DNA of 64,000 nucleotides, from NCBI GenBank assembly GCA_010279815.1, contig QEOQ01000508.1, positions 3,924,159-3,988,158 of the forward strand, read 5' to 3'. How positions within the stretch are numbered: position 1 is the first letter of the stretch; the number at the start of each line of letters is the position of its first letter. This DNA is from Brachionus plicatilis. Lineage: Eukaryota; Rotifera; Eurotatoria; Ploima; Brachionidae. Made by a program: the position numbers and the translations under genes. Shown here piece after piece: positions 22,275 through 33,739 of this stretch. Below the pieces are notes generated by a model that made no database searches, was not told the origin of the DNA, and worked only from the letters and a program-made list of their open reading frames with translations.

Positions 22275-23700
22275 TCAATTTTTTTTTCTAAATGTGAATC
22301 AAGTAGTTAGCTAATGTAGTTAAAGAGTTAATAAAATTTGAAGCTTAAATTATTCTTTAAATTGAATTTTTGGGTCAAAAATTTGTTCATGTTAAAAGTT
22401 TTTTGTGGATCACAAAAATTATTTTCAGACTTGTACAAAAGTCACAATAAAAAGTCTCAAAAAGTCATTAAAAAGTCAAAGTCAAGACTTTGACTTAAAA
22501 AATTTAAAAAGTACAAGTCATGACTTTGTAACTTTAAAGTTATTCTATCGTTACTGAGTCTTTAGGAAAATTATCAAAAAAATAGGTGACCCGGTTAGAC
22601 CGTCTTACTATTAACTCTTTTTTTAATGGAAATCAGTAAACCTTGCCACAAAAATGGGCAAAATTTCCAAAAAAAAAGTAAAAAATTTTTACTAAAAATA
22701 TTAAAATATAAATAAAAAAATAACTAATTTGTAAAAACGCAACTAAATTATTTAAATTACCACTAAATAGATAAGTTGGCAACTATTAATTGATTTTTAT
22801 AACAAATTCAATCAAAATACTACAAATTTAATAAAAACTTAACTGATTAAATAATATACTGAAAATTTTATTTTGACGAATGGGTAAAAAAAACAGTAAT
22901 TTTCTTCATTGCTACAACTGGAACAAAAATTCAAAACAAATTCATTATTTCAAAGAAAACTTCAAACAATATTATCGAAAAATTTTGTGGCAATTTTGGC
23001 TCAAAAATGCTTACAAAAAGTCATTTGGTGTCCTATAAGGTGCAACAAATAAATTAATTAATTCTACTGATATTGATTTTTTTTACTTACTTTTTTGTAT
23101 TATAATCATGTAACATGTTTTTTTCTATTAGATTTGTGTGACTTTTCTTTAATTAGTTCTTTTTAGATATGATTATGCTATACTAAATAAATTAAAAAAT
23201 AAATTAAATTAATCATGACATTATTAAATTAGTGGTGATTTTATATAAATTTGTGGTACATTTTACTCGTTTTTCGGTAAATTTTATTCTTTTTGTAGTT
23301 ACAAAATATAATTGCTCTTTTTTGATTATTTTTTAAATCTCGAGGTAAAGTGAAAATAATTTATTAAATTCTTATAGTATTTAAAATTATTGCTGATCAA
23401 AACCCAAGTATGCTTTGTAATTATTTTTTTTATAGTCTCATGGGATACTTTATTATTTTTTTTAAAGTCAATGTTTAAGTTTTCAACGTCTAAGTATTCA
23501 ATTTTCAATTACATAAATTTAATTTTGATTTATTTCAGAATTTGAATTATTTAACTTAAATACATTGTTGTTGAATTTTTTCAAATAACAATTAAATCAA
23601 AAGCTCTATAGAATTTTTATACTTTGTATATTGATACTATTAAAATATTTTTTTAAAATGAATTTACCATATAATTCAAATATAATAATCAATCTTTTAT
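22275..23700. other. intergenic with a GACTT/AAGTC motif cluster
   Basis: No gene seen. 22430-22550 holds many AAGTC and GACTT copies in both orientations, as in the small element at 33525-33642, and may be a diverged relative of it. Confidence 0.4.
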
Positions 23701-23706
23701 GTTTTT

Positions 23707-23855
23707 TAGTGTTGGCAATCGACTCCAATCGATTGACAAATTAAATAAATCGATTAATTTTTTTTAGCCGACTATTTAATCGATTAAATTTTTTTAATCG
23801 ATTATTAAATCGATTAATTGTTCTCAATCGATTATTAAATCGACTATTTTTTTTT
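23707..23855 (+). repeat. truncated hAT-like element end with ATCGAT arrays
   Basis: It begins TAGTGTTGGCAATCGACT, very like the ends at 42410 and 49465. At least eight copies of AATCGATT or ATCGATTAA follow within 150 bases. No matching right end was found, so the copy is truncated or its partner has decayed. Confidence 0.55.
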
Positions 23856-23875
23856 AAATGGGTATAATACTTCTA

Positions 23876-24056
23876 ATTTATCTCGAAATTAAAATTTAGG
23901 AAGGCAAAAAATATTATTTGTAAGATATTTTTTTTATATTTTATTAAAAATTTTTTTATTTTGCTTTAAATCTATAATTTTAAATCAATTAAAAACCTTT
24001 TTTATTAAATAATAATATTTTTTGCCTTCCTAAATTTTAATTTCGAGATAAAAAGG
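23876..24056. repeat. hairpin with about 45-base arms
   Basis: The run TTATCTCGAAATTAAAATTT near 23879 recurs inverted near 24032-24052, and the match extends inward through GGAAGGCAAAAAATATTATT. A small foldback. Confidence 0.7.
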
Positions 24057-25310
24057 AATACAGGATTTGCATTGAAATTTTGCCCCTGTTTTATTTTTGA
24101 TTAGATCACTCAAATTTTTTTATTTTTATCAATAAAGATACCTTGTTTAAACTTTATTTCGAATATTTAAAATATTTTTTCAATTTTTGTTCCAAAGTTT
24201 ATCAATTTGGGAAATAAAAATTTTTTATTGACAGATCTAACTTAACAATGCATTTTTTTTTAATATCAATGTTGATTGAAACTAAGAAAAAAATATTTTT
24301 ACATTACTAGAGTTTCTATATAATAGAAAAAGATTTCTAAGATTTTAGGAATTTGAAATATTTTGACTGGGATATCTGTAATAAAAGACATAGTATTTTC
24401 ACTTATGTGAAATACTATAAAACTAAAACTTATAAAACATATAAGACATATTATGTTTTATGCAAATTAAAACATATGCTAATTTAATAAAACATATTAA
24501 AACATAAATAAAACATAATATGTTTTATATATTTTATAATTTTAATATTTGTTTGGGTAAAACTTTAATTAAAAAATTACATCTTATTGAGTTAGGTTTG
24601 ATATCTTCTCTGAAAGAGACCGACTTTATTTAATTAATTTTTAAAACATAGTTTTGGTTTATTATTTAACTTCACATTGTTGATTAGTTAAATATTGTTT
24701 GTAAATCTCTACAGTTCTTAAGAGTTTTTATAAGAAAAAAAATGCTACTTTAAATGTTACTTGAACAGCAGTCTTGTGAATTTTCAATGCACATAAAATT
24801 TAAAACTACTATGTCAAAACATTACTCAGATTTTTTGAAACTTTTTGGACTTTTTAAAGATGAAATGAGTAAGGTACAAGAACGTTTTTTTCACTAAAAA
24901 AATGGCTTTATAAATAAATCAATTTTGGAAAATATTCTGATGTCCGATATTTTTTATTTTATTCTCAATTCCGGATTATCAGGTTTCCAGCATTTTCATT
25001 ATTCCGACATTAAATTGTCGAACCTAAGCGAACGCAAAATAAAATTGGCTGTATTTACTTAATTTGACTAAAATTAAATATTTTTTTTTCTAATGTAAAT
25101 ATATAAAATAGATTTTTTTATTTCAAAAGTTAAGTATGTTAAACAGTTTTTTGATTGCTTTTAAAAGATAGGTATGTTTTTCAGCAATAAGTGTGTTAAA
25201 AAGTATAGTATGCTGGGATGAAAAATGAGTATGCTAAAAAGCATTTAAATAAATTGTATCTACTTTAAATTTATTTTGAATTGATTAATTTTTTTCTAAT
25301 TTTTGAATTA

Positions 25311-25865
25311 CAGTCATCTCACATTTGTGTCCCATTACAATTGTTTCCCCTTTCGTTTTAATCCCCAAAAAATTTAGAGAATAGGTTTTCCTCATTGAAT
25401 TATTTTTAAGTTTATTTTGGTTAAATCCCATAGAATAGTCCCCACTTTTATTTAAGACACGTAAAAAATGTAACATCATTTGACTCGTTTGTATTAAATT
25501 TTTTCATTAATATGTCACATATGTTGAAAATTTTTTTTGTGAATGTATTAGCCTAAAAAATGTCTAAAAGAAAAATAATTACAAATGAAACAAAAATAGC
25601 CATTATAAATGTCAAGTTAAAAAATGTTTTTAATTAATTTTACAAACCAAAAAATTAATTTTCAACCCGTTTTGTATTTTTTTTATTTCTTTATGTATAA
25701 TTAATTAATGAAAAATTAAGTTAAAGTTTATGTTGAATTTAAAATAAATTTTTGGTAAATTAAACTTATTTTTTATTTGTGTCCCCTTTTGAATATGTGT
25801 CCCCTTTTGAATATGTGCCCACATTTTCTGAGAATGGAAAGTGGGACATAAACGCAAGATCACTG
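25311..25865 (+). mobile_element. pogo/Tigger-type deletion derivative
   Basis: The left end starts CAGTCATCTCACATTTGTGT. The right end read inward starts CAGTGATCTTGCGTTTATGT. Both are flanked by TA, as expected for the Tc1/mariner-pogo group. Inside, at 25561, is ATG followed by MSKRKIITNETKIAIINVK, which resembles the N-terminal CENP-B-type helix-turn-helix of pogo transposases. It then stops, so most of the transposase is deleted. Confidence 0.65.
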
Positions 25866-26151
25866 TAATCCATTAACTTTCATTAATTAGAGATTTTCTG
25901 GAATTATTAAATAACTTTAAAGTATTGAATAAATTAATTGAGCAAATTTAAATAGAAAATGAGCTAAGGGTAAAATTATTTGATGCTTTTGTTGATGATT
26001 CAGTATCTATTTGATTCAAGATCTTGTTCAAAGATAATTTTTTATTTAAATATTCATTTTTTGAATTTTAAAAGATTCATTTATTGTTTTTAAAAGAAAT
26101 AAATCTCAGAACAACTCATTAAATTTAACGATATCTAAAATTTTACTTTAA

Positions 26152-27225
26152 ATGAGCAGAAAAATATTTATTTTTGTCTTTTTTTTCTCAATTTTTTACT
26201 TTTATCATTATCATTTTTTAACCAAAAATGTTCTTAAAATTTCGATTATTAATTCTTCTGAAAGCAACTGGATTTTGAGTTCTATGAATAAATTTAAAAA
26301 GATGCATAATATAAATATTTATTATTTAAAAACACATAAAACTGGTTCTAGTGCAGTCAAAAATGTACTTGTTCGTTTAGCACTAAAAAATAAAATGAAT
26401 GTTATTGAAAATATTCGCAGTAAATTTTCCAAAGGTGTTTATTCAGCAAAAAATAAGATATTTTTTAGTCATGCTATTCACAATTCAAAACTTGCGCGGA
26501 AAATATTTTCAAAAAACAACTCTATCTATGTGACTATAATTCGAGATCCAGTCAAACAATTTTTATCTTCATTAAATTACTATCCGCCTAAAACAAAAAT
26601 AAAAGAATTGTATTACAAATCATTTTACAACAAAACACTCACAAAACAAACAATTAATTCTAATCTTTCGGAATTATCCTGTACTAGAAATCTAATGAGC
26701 TATGATCTCGGTTTGGTAGAATGTGGTGGCTATTATAAAGGTTCAAAAAAACAACTACTCAAAGATTTTCAGCAGGATTTTGATTTGGTTCTACTAGCTG
26801 AATATTTTAATGAAGGAATGGTTCTTTTAAAAAAATTTCTTAATCTTTCATACGATGACATTGTCTGCTTGAGTGTAAACGAAGGGACAGCCTCACCGAC
26901 TCAAGAGCAACGTTTGATGGCACAAGAGATTATTCCAAAAGAGAGTAATGCTGATTATGTTTTGTATAATTTTTATAAAAAGTTATATCAGAAATTGGCG
27001 CCATTGTTAAGAGAAGAAGTTGGAATTCTCAAAAATTTAAACAAGAAATATCAAAATCAATGTACATCTGGGCGAACAAGAAAATTTTTTTTCTCAAAAG
27101 TTCCTTACAAAGCTTACGAATTAGCAAAAAATTTGCCCCCAAAAATGAGAAGACTATGCTGGATGTTGACCGAGACAGATTGGAAATTAAAAGATTATTT
27201 GAGGAAAATTCTCAAATTTTTTTAA
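26152..27225 (+). CDS. Gal3ST-like sulfotransferase, copy 3
   Basis: 357 codons, single exon. Same catalytic motifs and signal anchor as the other two copies (KTHKTGSSAVKN at about 60-71, IRDPVKQFLSSL). The C-terminal 15 residues diverge (TDWKLKDYLRKI for TNIELIEYLKKF), and translation ends one codon earlier. The upstream flank carries a stretch with GATTCAGTATCTATTTGATT at about 25997 that recurs downstream of the gene at about 27429 and, inverted, upstream of copy 2. The duplicated unit was therefore larger than the gene. Confidence 0.85.
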   Translation: MSRKIFIFVFFFSIFYFYHYHFLTKNVLKISIINSSESNWILSSMNKFKKMHNINIYYLKTHKTGSSAVKNVLVRLALKNKMNVIENIRSKFSKGVYSAKNKIFFSHAIHNSKLARKIFSKNNSIYVTIIRDPVKQFLSSLNYYPPKTKIKELYYKSFYNKTLTKQTINSNLSELSCTRNLMSYDLGLVECGGYYKGSKKQLLKDFQQDFDLVLLAEYFNEGMVLLKKFLNLSYDDIVCLSVNEGTASPTQEQRLMAQEIIPKESNADYVLYNFYKKLYQKLAPLLREEVGILKNLNKKYQNQCTSGRTRKFFFSKVPYKAYELAKNLPPKMRRLCWMLTETDWKLKDYLRKILKFF

Positions 27226-27984
27226 CATTAAATTTGAAAAATAAAAGGTCGTAAAGATTTTTTTTATTTTTAAAGAAAAAAATTGTTCCTTTATAAGATA
27301 GAACTAATAGTTTAAAAAATTGGATTTTTTATTTTAGATATTAAATGAAGATGTAAATTTTTATTTTACTCTTGGTCAAAATAAATGTCAACTTGAAATT
27401 CATGATCATGATCATATGATCATAGAATTTTTCTCATGATTCAGTATCTATTTGATTCAAGTTTGTTATTTAAAGATAAATTTTAAAAATTCAGACCTCA
27501 TAATTATAAAATTTAACTTTTAATCGAATAATTGTTTTAAATATAAATCTACCCATACCTGTTATTTATAAAATTGTAAAGTTTCACTAAAAAATGAAAA
27601 AATCAAAATAAATCTCAAGCTTGAAAAAAATAGAGAGAAAGAATATCGAAAATATTATGAGAATGCATTTGAATTTCTAAACAAAAAATGTTTTGTATAA
27701 CTTTAATTTTATTTTCAAAGATTTGTTGCTGAATAAAATATTAATTTTTTAATTTAATTTAAATTACCTTGGTCATATTATGAATTTGATTTTATTTTTG
27801 TAAAAAAAACATCAGCCACGTTTTTTATTGTTGGGTGCTTTTGAACCCTTGCTCCATGGATTCAATATCTTATGAAAGGAATTGCAGTTTATGTATTAAT
27901 AATATAAAATATCTAATTCAAAAATGTTATTCAAAACATTTAAATTTTTTTATTTACAGTAGTGATTTGACATTTGTTTTTTTA

Positions 27985-28145
27985 CGTTAATTTACGTAAA
28001 TTTACGTATTTACGTAAAAAGGCCAAAAAATTTGCCAATTTTTCATAATTTTTCAAAAAGTTTGAAAAATTCAAGAAAACTGTTGAATTTTTTATAAAAA
28101 AAATTTACCAAATTTTACTTTTTTTACGTAAATTTACGTAAAATC
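27985..28145. repeat. TTTACGTAAA palindrome cluster
   Basis: The palindrome TTACGTAA and its extended form TTTACGTAAA occur repeatedly at 27985-28018 and again at 28124-28143, with an AT-rich spacer. Similar clusters lie at 40640-40870 and 41000-41165. Probably subterminal sites of a further non-autonomous family; no ends defined. Confidence 0.5.
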
Positions 28146-28420
28146 TTTTTCTTAAATGGTAAAAAATAGTAAAATTGCAGTTACATAAAATTTCAAAAGT
28201 ACCCCACTAATTAATATACGTTTCAAATTTGAAATATTATAATTTTTATTCTACCATTTTTATTTTTAATTTTATTTTCAAATTTTGCTATTATTCCTTT
28301 TAGATAAATTAACAGCTTGATAATGGTAACATTGTTTTACCGAAACGTCGCGAATTGTGAATAAAGATTTTTCTAATTATAAATTTTTTTTTTATTTATT
28401 TGATAAATTTTAATCCTGTA

Positions 28421-29507
28421 TAGTGCCCCGGATGATAAAGGTAAATCGGAGGTCTTTTTATCCTCTAGAAGAAATAAATACTGCCTCTGGGAAAAAAAAA
28501 TAGATTAGATATTGTCAAATACCAGCTTTTAAAGATGAGATATTACATTCATGGACAATAATTTGTTTTATACAACTTAAATATATTCTAGTCAACTTTT
28601 CGATTTTTCAATTATTCTCTTTTATTACTCATTCAACTATTCAACTATGCAATTTTTTAATTTTTCTTTTATTCAACTTTTCATTTATTCAAATTTTCAA
28701 TTTTTCAAATTTTCATTTATTCAATTATTCAATTTTTCAACTTTTCAACTTTTCAACTTTTCAACTTTTCAAATTTTCAATTTTTCAAATTTTCAATTAT
28801 TCAACTTTTCATTTATTCAATTATTCAATTTTTCAACTTTTCAACTTTTCAACTTTTCAAATATTCTTTTTTTAAAACTAATTCATTTATTCAACTATTC
28901 AATTTTTCTTTCATTCCATTTTAAAACTTTATTAAAACAAAAAATATATACAATGTAATAAAACGCATGAAAAAAATAAAGTATATAGCGAATTATAATT
29001 CAGAGCATTTTTTGACTTTGAAACAATCAAGTTAACCCAGTATATTAACAAAAAATTTTAAAACAATATAATTTGTAGGTTAAAGAAATCTTAGATAAAA
29101 TTAAAGGGGTCCGGGGCGTAGCCCTGGTTTAGGGATTTCGGTTGAGCAAAAAGAGTGAGGGTTTTTTTCTTAAATAGTTGAATAAGTTGAATAAGTTAAT
29201 AAATTTATAAGTTGAATAATAGAATAATTGAATAGTTGAATAAGTTTAAAAAAAGAATAATTGAAAAGTTGAATAGTTGAATAAATAAAAAAATTTAAAA
29301 GTTGAATAATAGAAAAGTACACACAGTAGGAATAAAATAATAATCAAAAAATGATAATTGTAAAATTGAGGAACATAAAAAGTTGTCCATTACTCAGATA
29401 TTAAGCTACTATTAAAAAAAAATATGCGGGTTGGTCGCTTTTTGATCGAGGAATTAACTTTTTTGTTGTTCCTGCCCGACTTACCTTTATAATTTGGGGC
29501 ACTATAT
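28421..29507. mobile_element. inverted-repeat element with terminal TTCAAC/GTTGAA satellite arms
   Basis: The ends match in inverted orientation: TATAGTGCCCCGGATGATAA near 28420 and, inward from 29507, TATAGTGCCCCAAATTATAA. Inside, 28610-28900 is a tandem array of TTCAACTTT-like units, and 29165-29315 an array of GTTGAATAA-like units, its complement. The core between them (28930-29160) has no coding frame. The 103-codon frame over the left array is a low-complexity artefact. Confidence 0.65.
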
Positions 29508-29570
29508 AATGTTGAAAGATAGTAGACATTTTTATATCAAATGTATTAAGTAAATAAGGAAAATCATTAA

Positions 29571-29740
29571 TGAAAACCAGAAAAAGGGAAAAGATGCATC
29601 CATGTAATAATAACACTCAAGATGGAAATAAAGTTTTCTTTGGATGCAATAAAGCTAAACTAAGAAAAGAACAATGTGCAGCCGGATTTTAGTTATTATT
29701 CAATTGTCATAATGAAGAAGAAATTCTAATTAAATAAAAT
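29571..29740 (+). pseudogene. possible FLYWCH-like zinc-finger fragment
   Basis: From ATG at 29571 the translation contains DGNKVFFGCNKAKLRKEQC, then a stop, then NCHNEEE, reminiscent of a FLYWCH finger (aromatic-C-x(n)-C-x(n)-H). FLYWCH fingers often accompany MULE transposases, and a MULE-derived SWIM unit follows at 30.3 kb, on the opposite strand. Weak call. Confidence 0.25.
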
Positions 29741-30345
29741 AACAATTATTGTTACTGATCATTTATTTATTTTTTACTAGTGTTTAAGGGGAAAACATTT
29801 TAGAGAATATTCTGTAAAGCTCTTCAGTATGCTCATTTTTAAATGTATCCTCTTTGATAGATTAATTAATATTTTTTATATTCATATCTAATTATTTTAT
29901 ATAAAATAAATGACTGTTTTAAGTGATTAAAGGAAATATTTTTTTAACAACAATAACAATAACCTAAGACTAGGTGTCCTAAGAGAAATGGAAAAAAATA
30001 CCAAGCAAACAAAAGAACTAAGTAAAAAATCAATAGTAAAAGAGGTTTTTGATTACTTGGAAAAAGAAGAAATAAGCCTTGGTGACCTGATTCAAACAAA
30101 TAGAAACAAGAACAAAAGAATTAAAAAATATTAAACAAAATGGAATTAGCGATTCAATTAAAATATGCATAGAAAATATAGGAAATGACGTCTACAGAAA
30201 GATGCTGGTAGAACTTACTAAATCTTACTAGGAACTGAAAGTGGAGAAAAAAATAAATACTTTCTGGAAGTCCATCGATGTTGAATCGCATATTGTGTTT
30301 CTTTATTTTAATTTTTATCTCAATTGAAAAATGAAAAAATGAATA

Positions 30346-31360
30346 ATAATTTTGGACTGTTATTTTTTTATTGTATCTAAATAATAAGCTATCTAATTAT
30401 AGTGAATAAATATTTTTTTAGTATCTAATTATTTTATCTACGTATCTAAATTTTTTAATTGTATATCAAATTTTTTTTTGTTGTATCTATTATAAAAAAA
30501 AAAGGAAGTAGAATTTTTTTGATATTTTATTTAGAAAAATTTAAAAAAAATACAAAAAGGAAGAAAAATTAAGAAAAAGAAAAAAATTAATCTTTTTTTG
30601 TTCTTTTGTTTTGAGGTTGATCTTGAATTGATTTCGGCTTGTTTTTTGATCCAGTGGGTCTTCCTCTTTTCTTTTTTGGAATCTCGGACTGAGCTGAATT
30701 TTCATTTGAATTGTTTTCAACTTCAATTTCATTTTGAATTTCCATTTCTGCTTCTTGAGCCTCAGTTTCTTCCATCACATCAACTTGACTCAAAATTGAA
30801 TTTACAAGAGCCTCTGGTAATTTCTTTTGATTTCGCACGTAATCTCTTATTTGTAACTCGGTTGGTTGAATCATTAAAGCTTTTTTTGTTGTTACTGGTT
30901 TACCGCGTTTCCTATTTTCACCCAAAGGAACATCTTTTGCGTTTCTATGCCATTCCAATCCTCGATTACGACAAGCAAGAACCAAAATGTGTTTGCAAAT
31001 ATTATTTTTTCTCCAATATGGGCATGTGCATTCACTTTGAGACCATTCTAAATGAATAGTAGTCATCCAGATTTTTCGAGCATTAAGAAAAACGCAAAAT
31101 TGCTCATTAACCCTATTTTTTCCCCTCTTTTTATTCTCTATTTGTTCGAAACCTTCGGCATCCAACAATGATTCTTCATTATTATTTGCCAATGGTTGGA
31201 CGAATTCAATGCTGCTTGATTCAGTCATGATTTTTTTGTTTAGTTTAGTTAAGTTTTTTTGTTAATATTTTATTAGATACAATAAAAAAAAATTAGATAC
31301 TAAAATTAGATACATAAATAAAAAAATTAGATAGCTTTGAAAATATAAGCCATAATTTTG
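30346..31360 (-). mobile_element. MULE-derived SWIM unit A, bracketed by TTAGATAC arrays
   Basis: The SWIM frame at 30587-31228 (-) is flanked on the left (30375-30490) by GTATCTAA units and on the right (31265-31345) by the inverse, TTAGATAC. The outermost unit on both sides contains AGCTATCTAATT. Outside, TTATGGCTTATATTTT (right, inward) resembles the ends of unit C at 57359-58310. No target duplication recognised. Confidence 0.6.
30587..31228 (-). CDS. SWIM zinc-finger protein derived from a MULE transposase
   Basis: 213 codons, uninterrupted. It encodes an acidic N-terminal third, then the SWIM finger CTCPYWRKNNICKH near residues 88-101 (CxCx(n)CxH, zinc-binding). A MULE-type follow-on comes next (DVPLGENRKRGKP), and last an acidic stretch and a basic tail with KKKRGRPTGSKNK, an AT-hook-like and nuclear-localisation-like run. 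In complete MULE transposases SWIM lies at the C-terminus after the DDE core; here the core is absent. It is therefore a DNA-binding remnant that is still open, either an accessory protein of the unit or recently dead. Confidence 0.65.
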   Translation of the reverse strand: MTESSSIEFVQPLANNNEESLLDAEGFEQIENKKRGKNRVNEQFCVFLNARKIWMTTIHLEWSQSECTCPYWRKNNICKHILVLACRNRGLEWHRNAKDVPLGENRKRGKPVTTKKALMIQPTELQIRDYVRNQKKLPEALVNSILSQVDVMEETEAQEAEMEIQNEIEVENNSNENSAQSEIPKKKRGRPTGSKNKPKSIQDQPQNKRTKKD

Positions 31361-31439
31361 TTGAATTAAAAAAATAAAAAAAAAATTAACATTTCTCTTA
31401 TATGTTTATTTAAAAACTATCGAATTTTTTGCCTTATTA

Positions 31440-31520
31440 AATTTTCTTTTTTTTTAATCTTATAACTTTACATCGCCTTCAAGGCGTTCATTGAAATAAA
31501 TAAATAAATAAATAAAAATA
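31440..31520 (+). repeat. solo LINE 3' end
   Basis: A short stem (CGCCTTCAAGGCG) is followed by repeated AAAT, the same layout as other LINE tails in the window. Confidence 0.45.
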
Positions 31521-32036
31521 ATTAAAAAGTTTAGTTTTCACACATATTCTTTATTTATCTCTATTATAGGTTAAAAAAGTTGTTCTGAAAAAATAAGGTC
31601 GGTCTCCGAGTCCTAGTTATCAAAAAAGAAAGACCATATTTGATGAATTTTTTTCTTTAAACTCCTATGATCTAAAAGGTCGTGATTTTTCACAGACGAT
31701 CAAGATGTAGGAATAAATATTCTTTTTTTAAACATTATAAATTAAAATTTTTAAAATCTAAATAATTTCAAAAAATTAAAGTCCATTTATGTAGTGTTCT
31801 CTTTTTAAAAATGTTTGAATAAATAAAATCTTCTAAAAAAATTACCCTTTGTTTTTTGTTTTTGTTTTATTAAAATATTTATTTGGAAATCAATAAAGTG
31901 TCTTTAAAAAAAAAAAAGAAGAAATATAACTTTAAGTAAAAAAAAGTTAATAAATTTTATTAAAAAATACAATTACAATAAATTTAAGTATTAAATAGAA
32001 AAAAAAATAAAAAAACTAACAATATTTCCAATTAAT

Positions 32037-33089
32037 TTAAACAGAACTAATTAAACTTTTAGTTGATGGAATGGCAGATGAAATTGAAGGTGCTGTTGGG
32101 CTTATTGGCGCCTTTTGTAATGAAACCGTTGACAGTAAGCCAATACCCTGAAGAAAATACAACATGCTGGCAGAAATTCTTTGCGGACATTCTCTCAGAA
32201 TATCTTGACAGTTTTCTATCTCTAAAAATGGTGAATTGACCAAACGATGCAGAGATTTTTTGTTAAATTCCTGCAAAATTTTGTAAAATTTTTTTGTCTC
32301 AGCATACAAAGGAGACAGCTTGCCAACCACAATTAAAGCATCTACTCTCAAATCTACCAGTCTGCTATTCAAGCTTGATCGACTTGAAATTTTAAAATAA
32401 TTTTTTTCCTTTTTAATTTTAAAAATTCTACTTGAAAAAAGACTCTGCAAAGAGCTCAACATTTTTTGGATTCTGATTTTCACTGAACAAACACTCGACA
32501 CTCTTGTCCATCTCGACAAAAAAATCATTTTGATTCGAATTCTTTCTGTTTCTGCGGGCGCTGAACCGGTATCTAATTGACTCAAAAAAACCAGCAGATG
32601 AACAAATCGGTTCCAAGACCATCAAGCCCAAGCAACGATCAGGATTCTTTAGACAAAAGTAAGCGCTTATATTAGCGCCTACACCAACACCCATGCAAAT
32701 TACGCGCTGAATTTTTAGTTCATCCAATATGCAGACTAATTCCTGGCCCAGCTCAACAAGACTTGGGTACTTTTTGGTATTCAGGGTCTCTGCGTCAGGT
32801 TCTTGACCAGGCAAACTTACATTTAGCCAAATGATGTGCTGTCTGATGCCGTCCATTACCGAAGAATTGATCAATTTTTCAAATTGAGTGTCTTGAAGGG
32901 TTTATTAGAAAGAGATCAGCCTTTAAGATCAAAAAGCTTACGGCTAGATCCTAAATCATGAATTGTCATTACAAAACATTTTTGATTAGAAGACCTAGTC
33001 TCGTCCAGAACATGCACTTGAAAGCTTAAGTTCAACTTGACAGATTTACATGTGAATGAACCATCTCTGAGCTCTGTTCTTTGATTCAT
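32037..33089 (-). CDS. NDRG: NDRG-family protein, copy 2
   Basis: Three exons on the minus strand: 33089-32942, 32891-32432 and 32382-32037, giving 317 residues. Both splice junctions keep frame and fall at the same codons as introns 2 and 3 of copy 1. Copy 1 has one further intron near the start that is absent here. Marks: MTIHDLG, WLNVSLPGQEPDAE, GVGVGANIS (nucleophile elbow without the catalytic serine), VDALIVVGKLSP and FLQGIGLL. The last 25 residues are serine/proline/isoleucine-rich. The protein is strongly diverged from copy 1 while its structure is kept, indicating an old duplication, unlike the sulfotransferase copies. Confidence 0.85.
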
Positions 33090-33524
33090 CACTAAAGATC
33101 AATTTTTTTCTAAGAAAGAATTTTGAAAGTCAAATTTTAACAATTTTTTAAGCTAGCTTTAGCATCTGAGCTTTTTATTCAGACGCTAGTGAATATTTGA
33201 ATTAACTAAATTAAAAAAAGTTGTATGGTGACTAAAAGTTGACTTTGAATTTTGAAAAAAATTTTTAAATAATGGTATTATGAAATTTTAAATACAAATT
33301 GAACAAAAATTCTTCATTTTTTGATAAATTTAAATTAAAGTTAATAAAAAATATTAGAAAAAATACTGGAACATACTTTGATACGCCTTTTTTACAAAAT
33401 TTTTATTTTATTTTTTTGTTAAGTAAATCAAATCAATAGTCTATTTAAATTTTATTGATTTTTTATTTTTTGTCTTTTTTTACATGAGAAAAATTATTTT
33501 AGGTAAATTAGTTCAACAATGTAT

Positions 33525-33642
33525 CAGAGTTGTTTAATAGTCCCAAAATAAAGTTCAAGTCTTTGAAAAAAATTCCAAGTCCGAACTTTTAAATCAAAAA
33601 AAAAAAGTCCGACTTGAGACTTGTGACTTTTAAATAACTCTG
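33525..33642. mobile_element. 118-base hAT-like MITE
   Basis: It begins CAGAGTTGTTTAATAGTC and ends in the inverse, GACTTTTAAATAACTCTG. Flanks CAATGTAT and CAAAGTAT agree in 7 of 8 bases. The interior is made of AAGTC/GACTT-type repeats. Confidence 0.7.
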
Positions 33643-33739
33643 CAAAGTATGTTGTACTATGATGCAGTATTTTTTCTAATCTTTTTCATTAGATTTAATT
33701 TTAATTTATCAAAGAATGAAGAGTTTTTGTTAAAGGATA

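Noticed and set aside
28647..28958. 103-codon frame of repeated NFSTFQLF-type units
   Set aside because: It is the translation of the TTCAAC satellite arm, with no codon signal.
30598..31059. 153-codon plus-strand frame
   Set aside because: Antisense shadow of the SWIM frame at 30587-31228.
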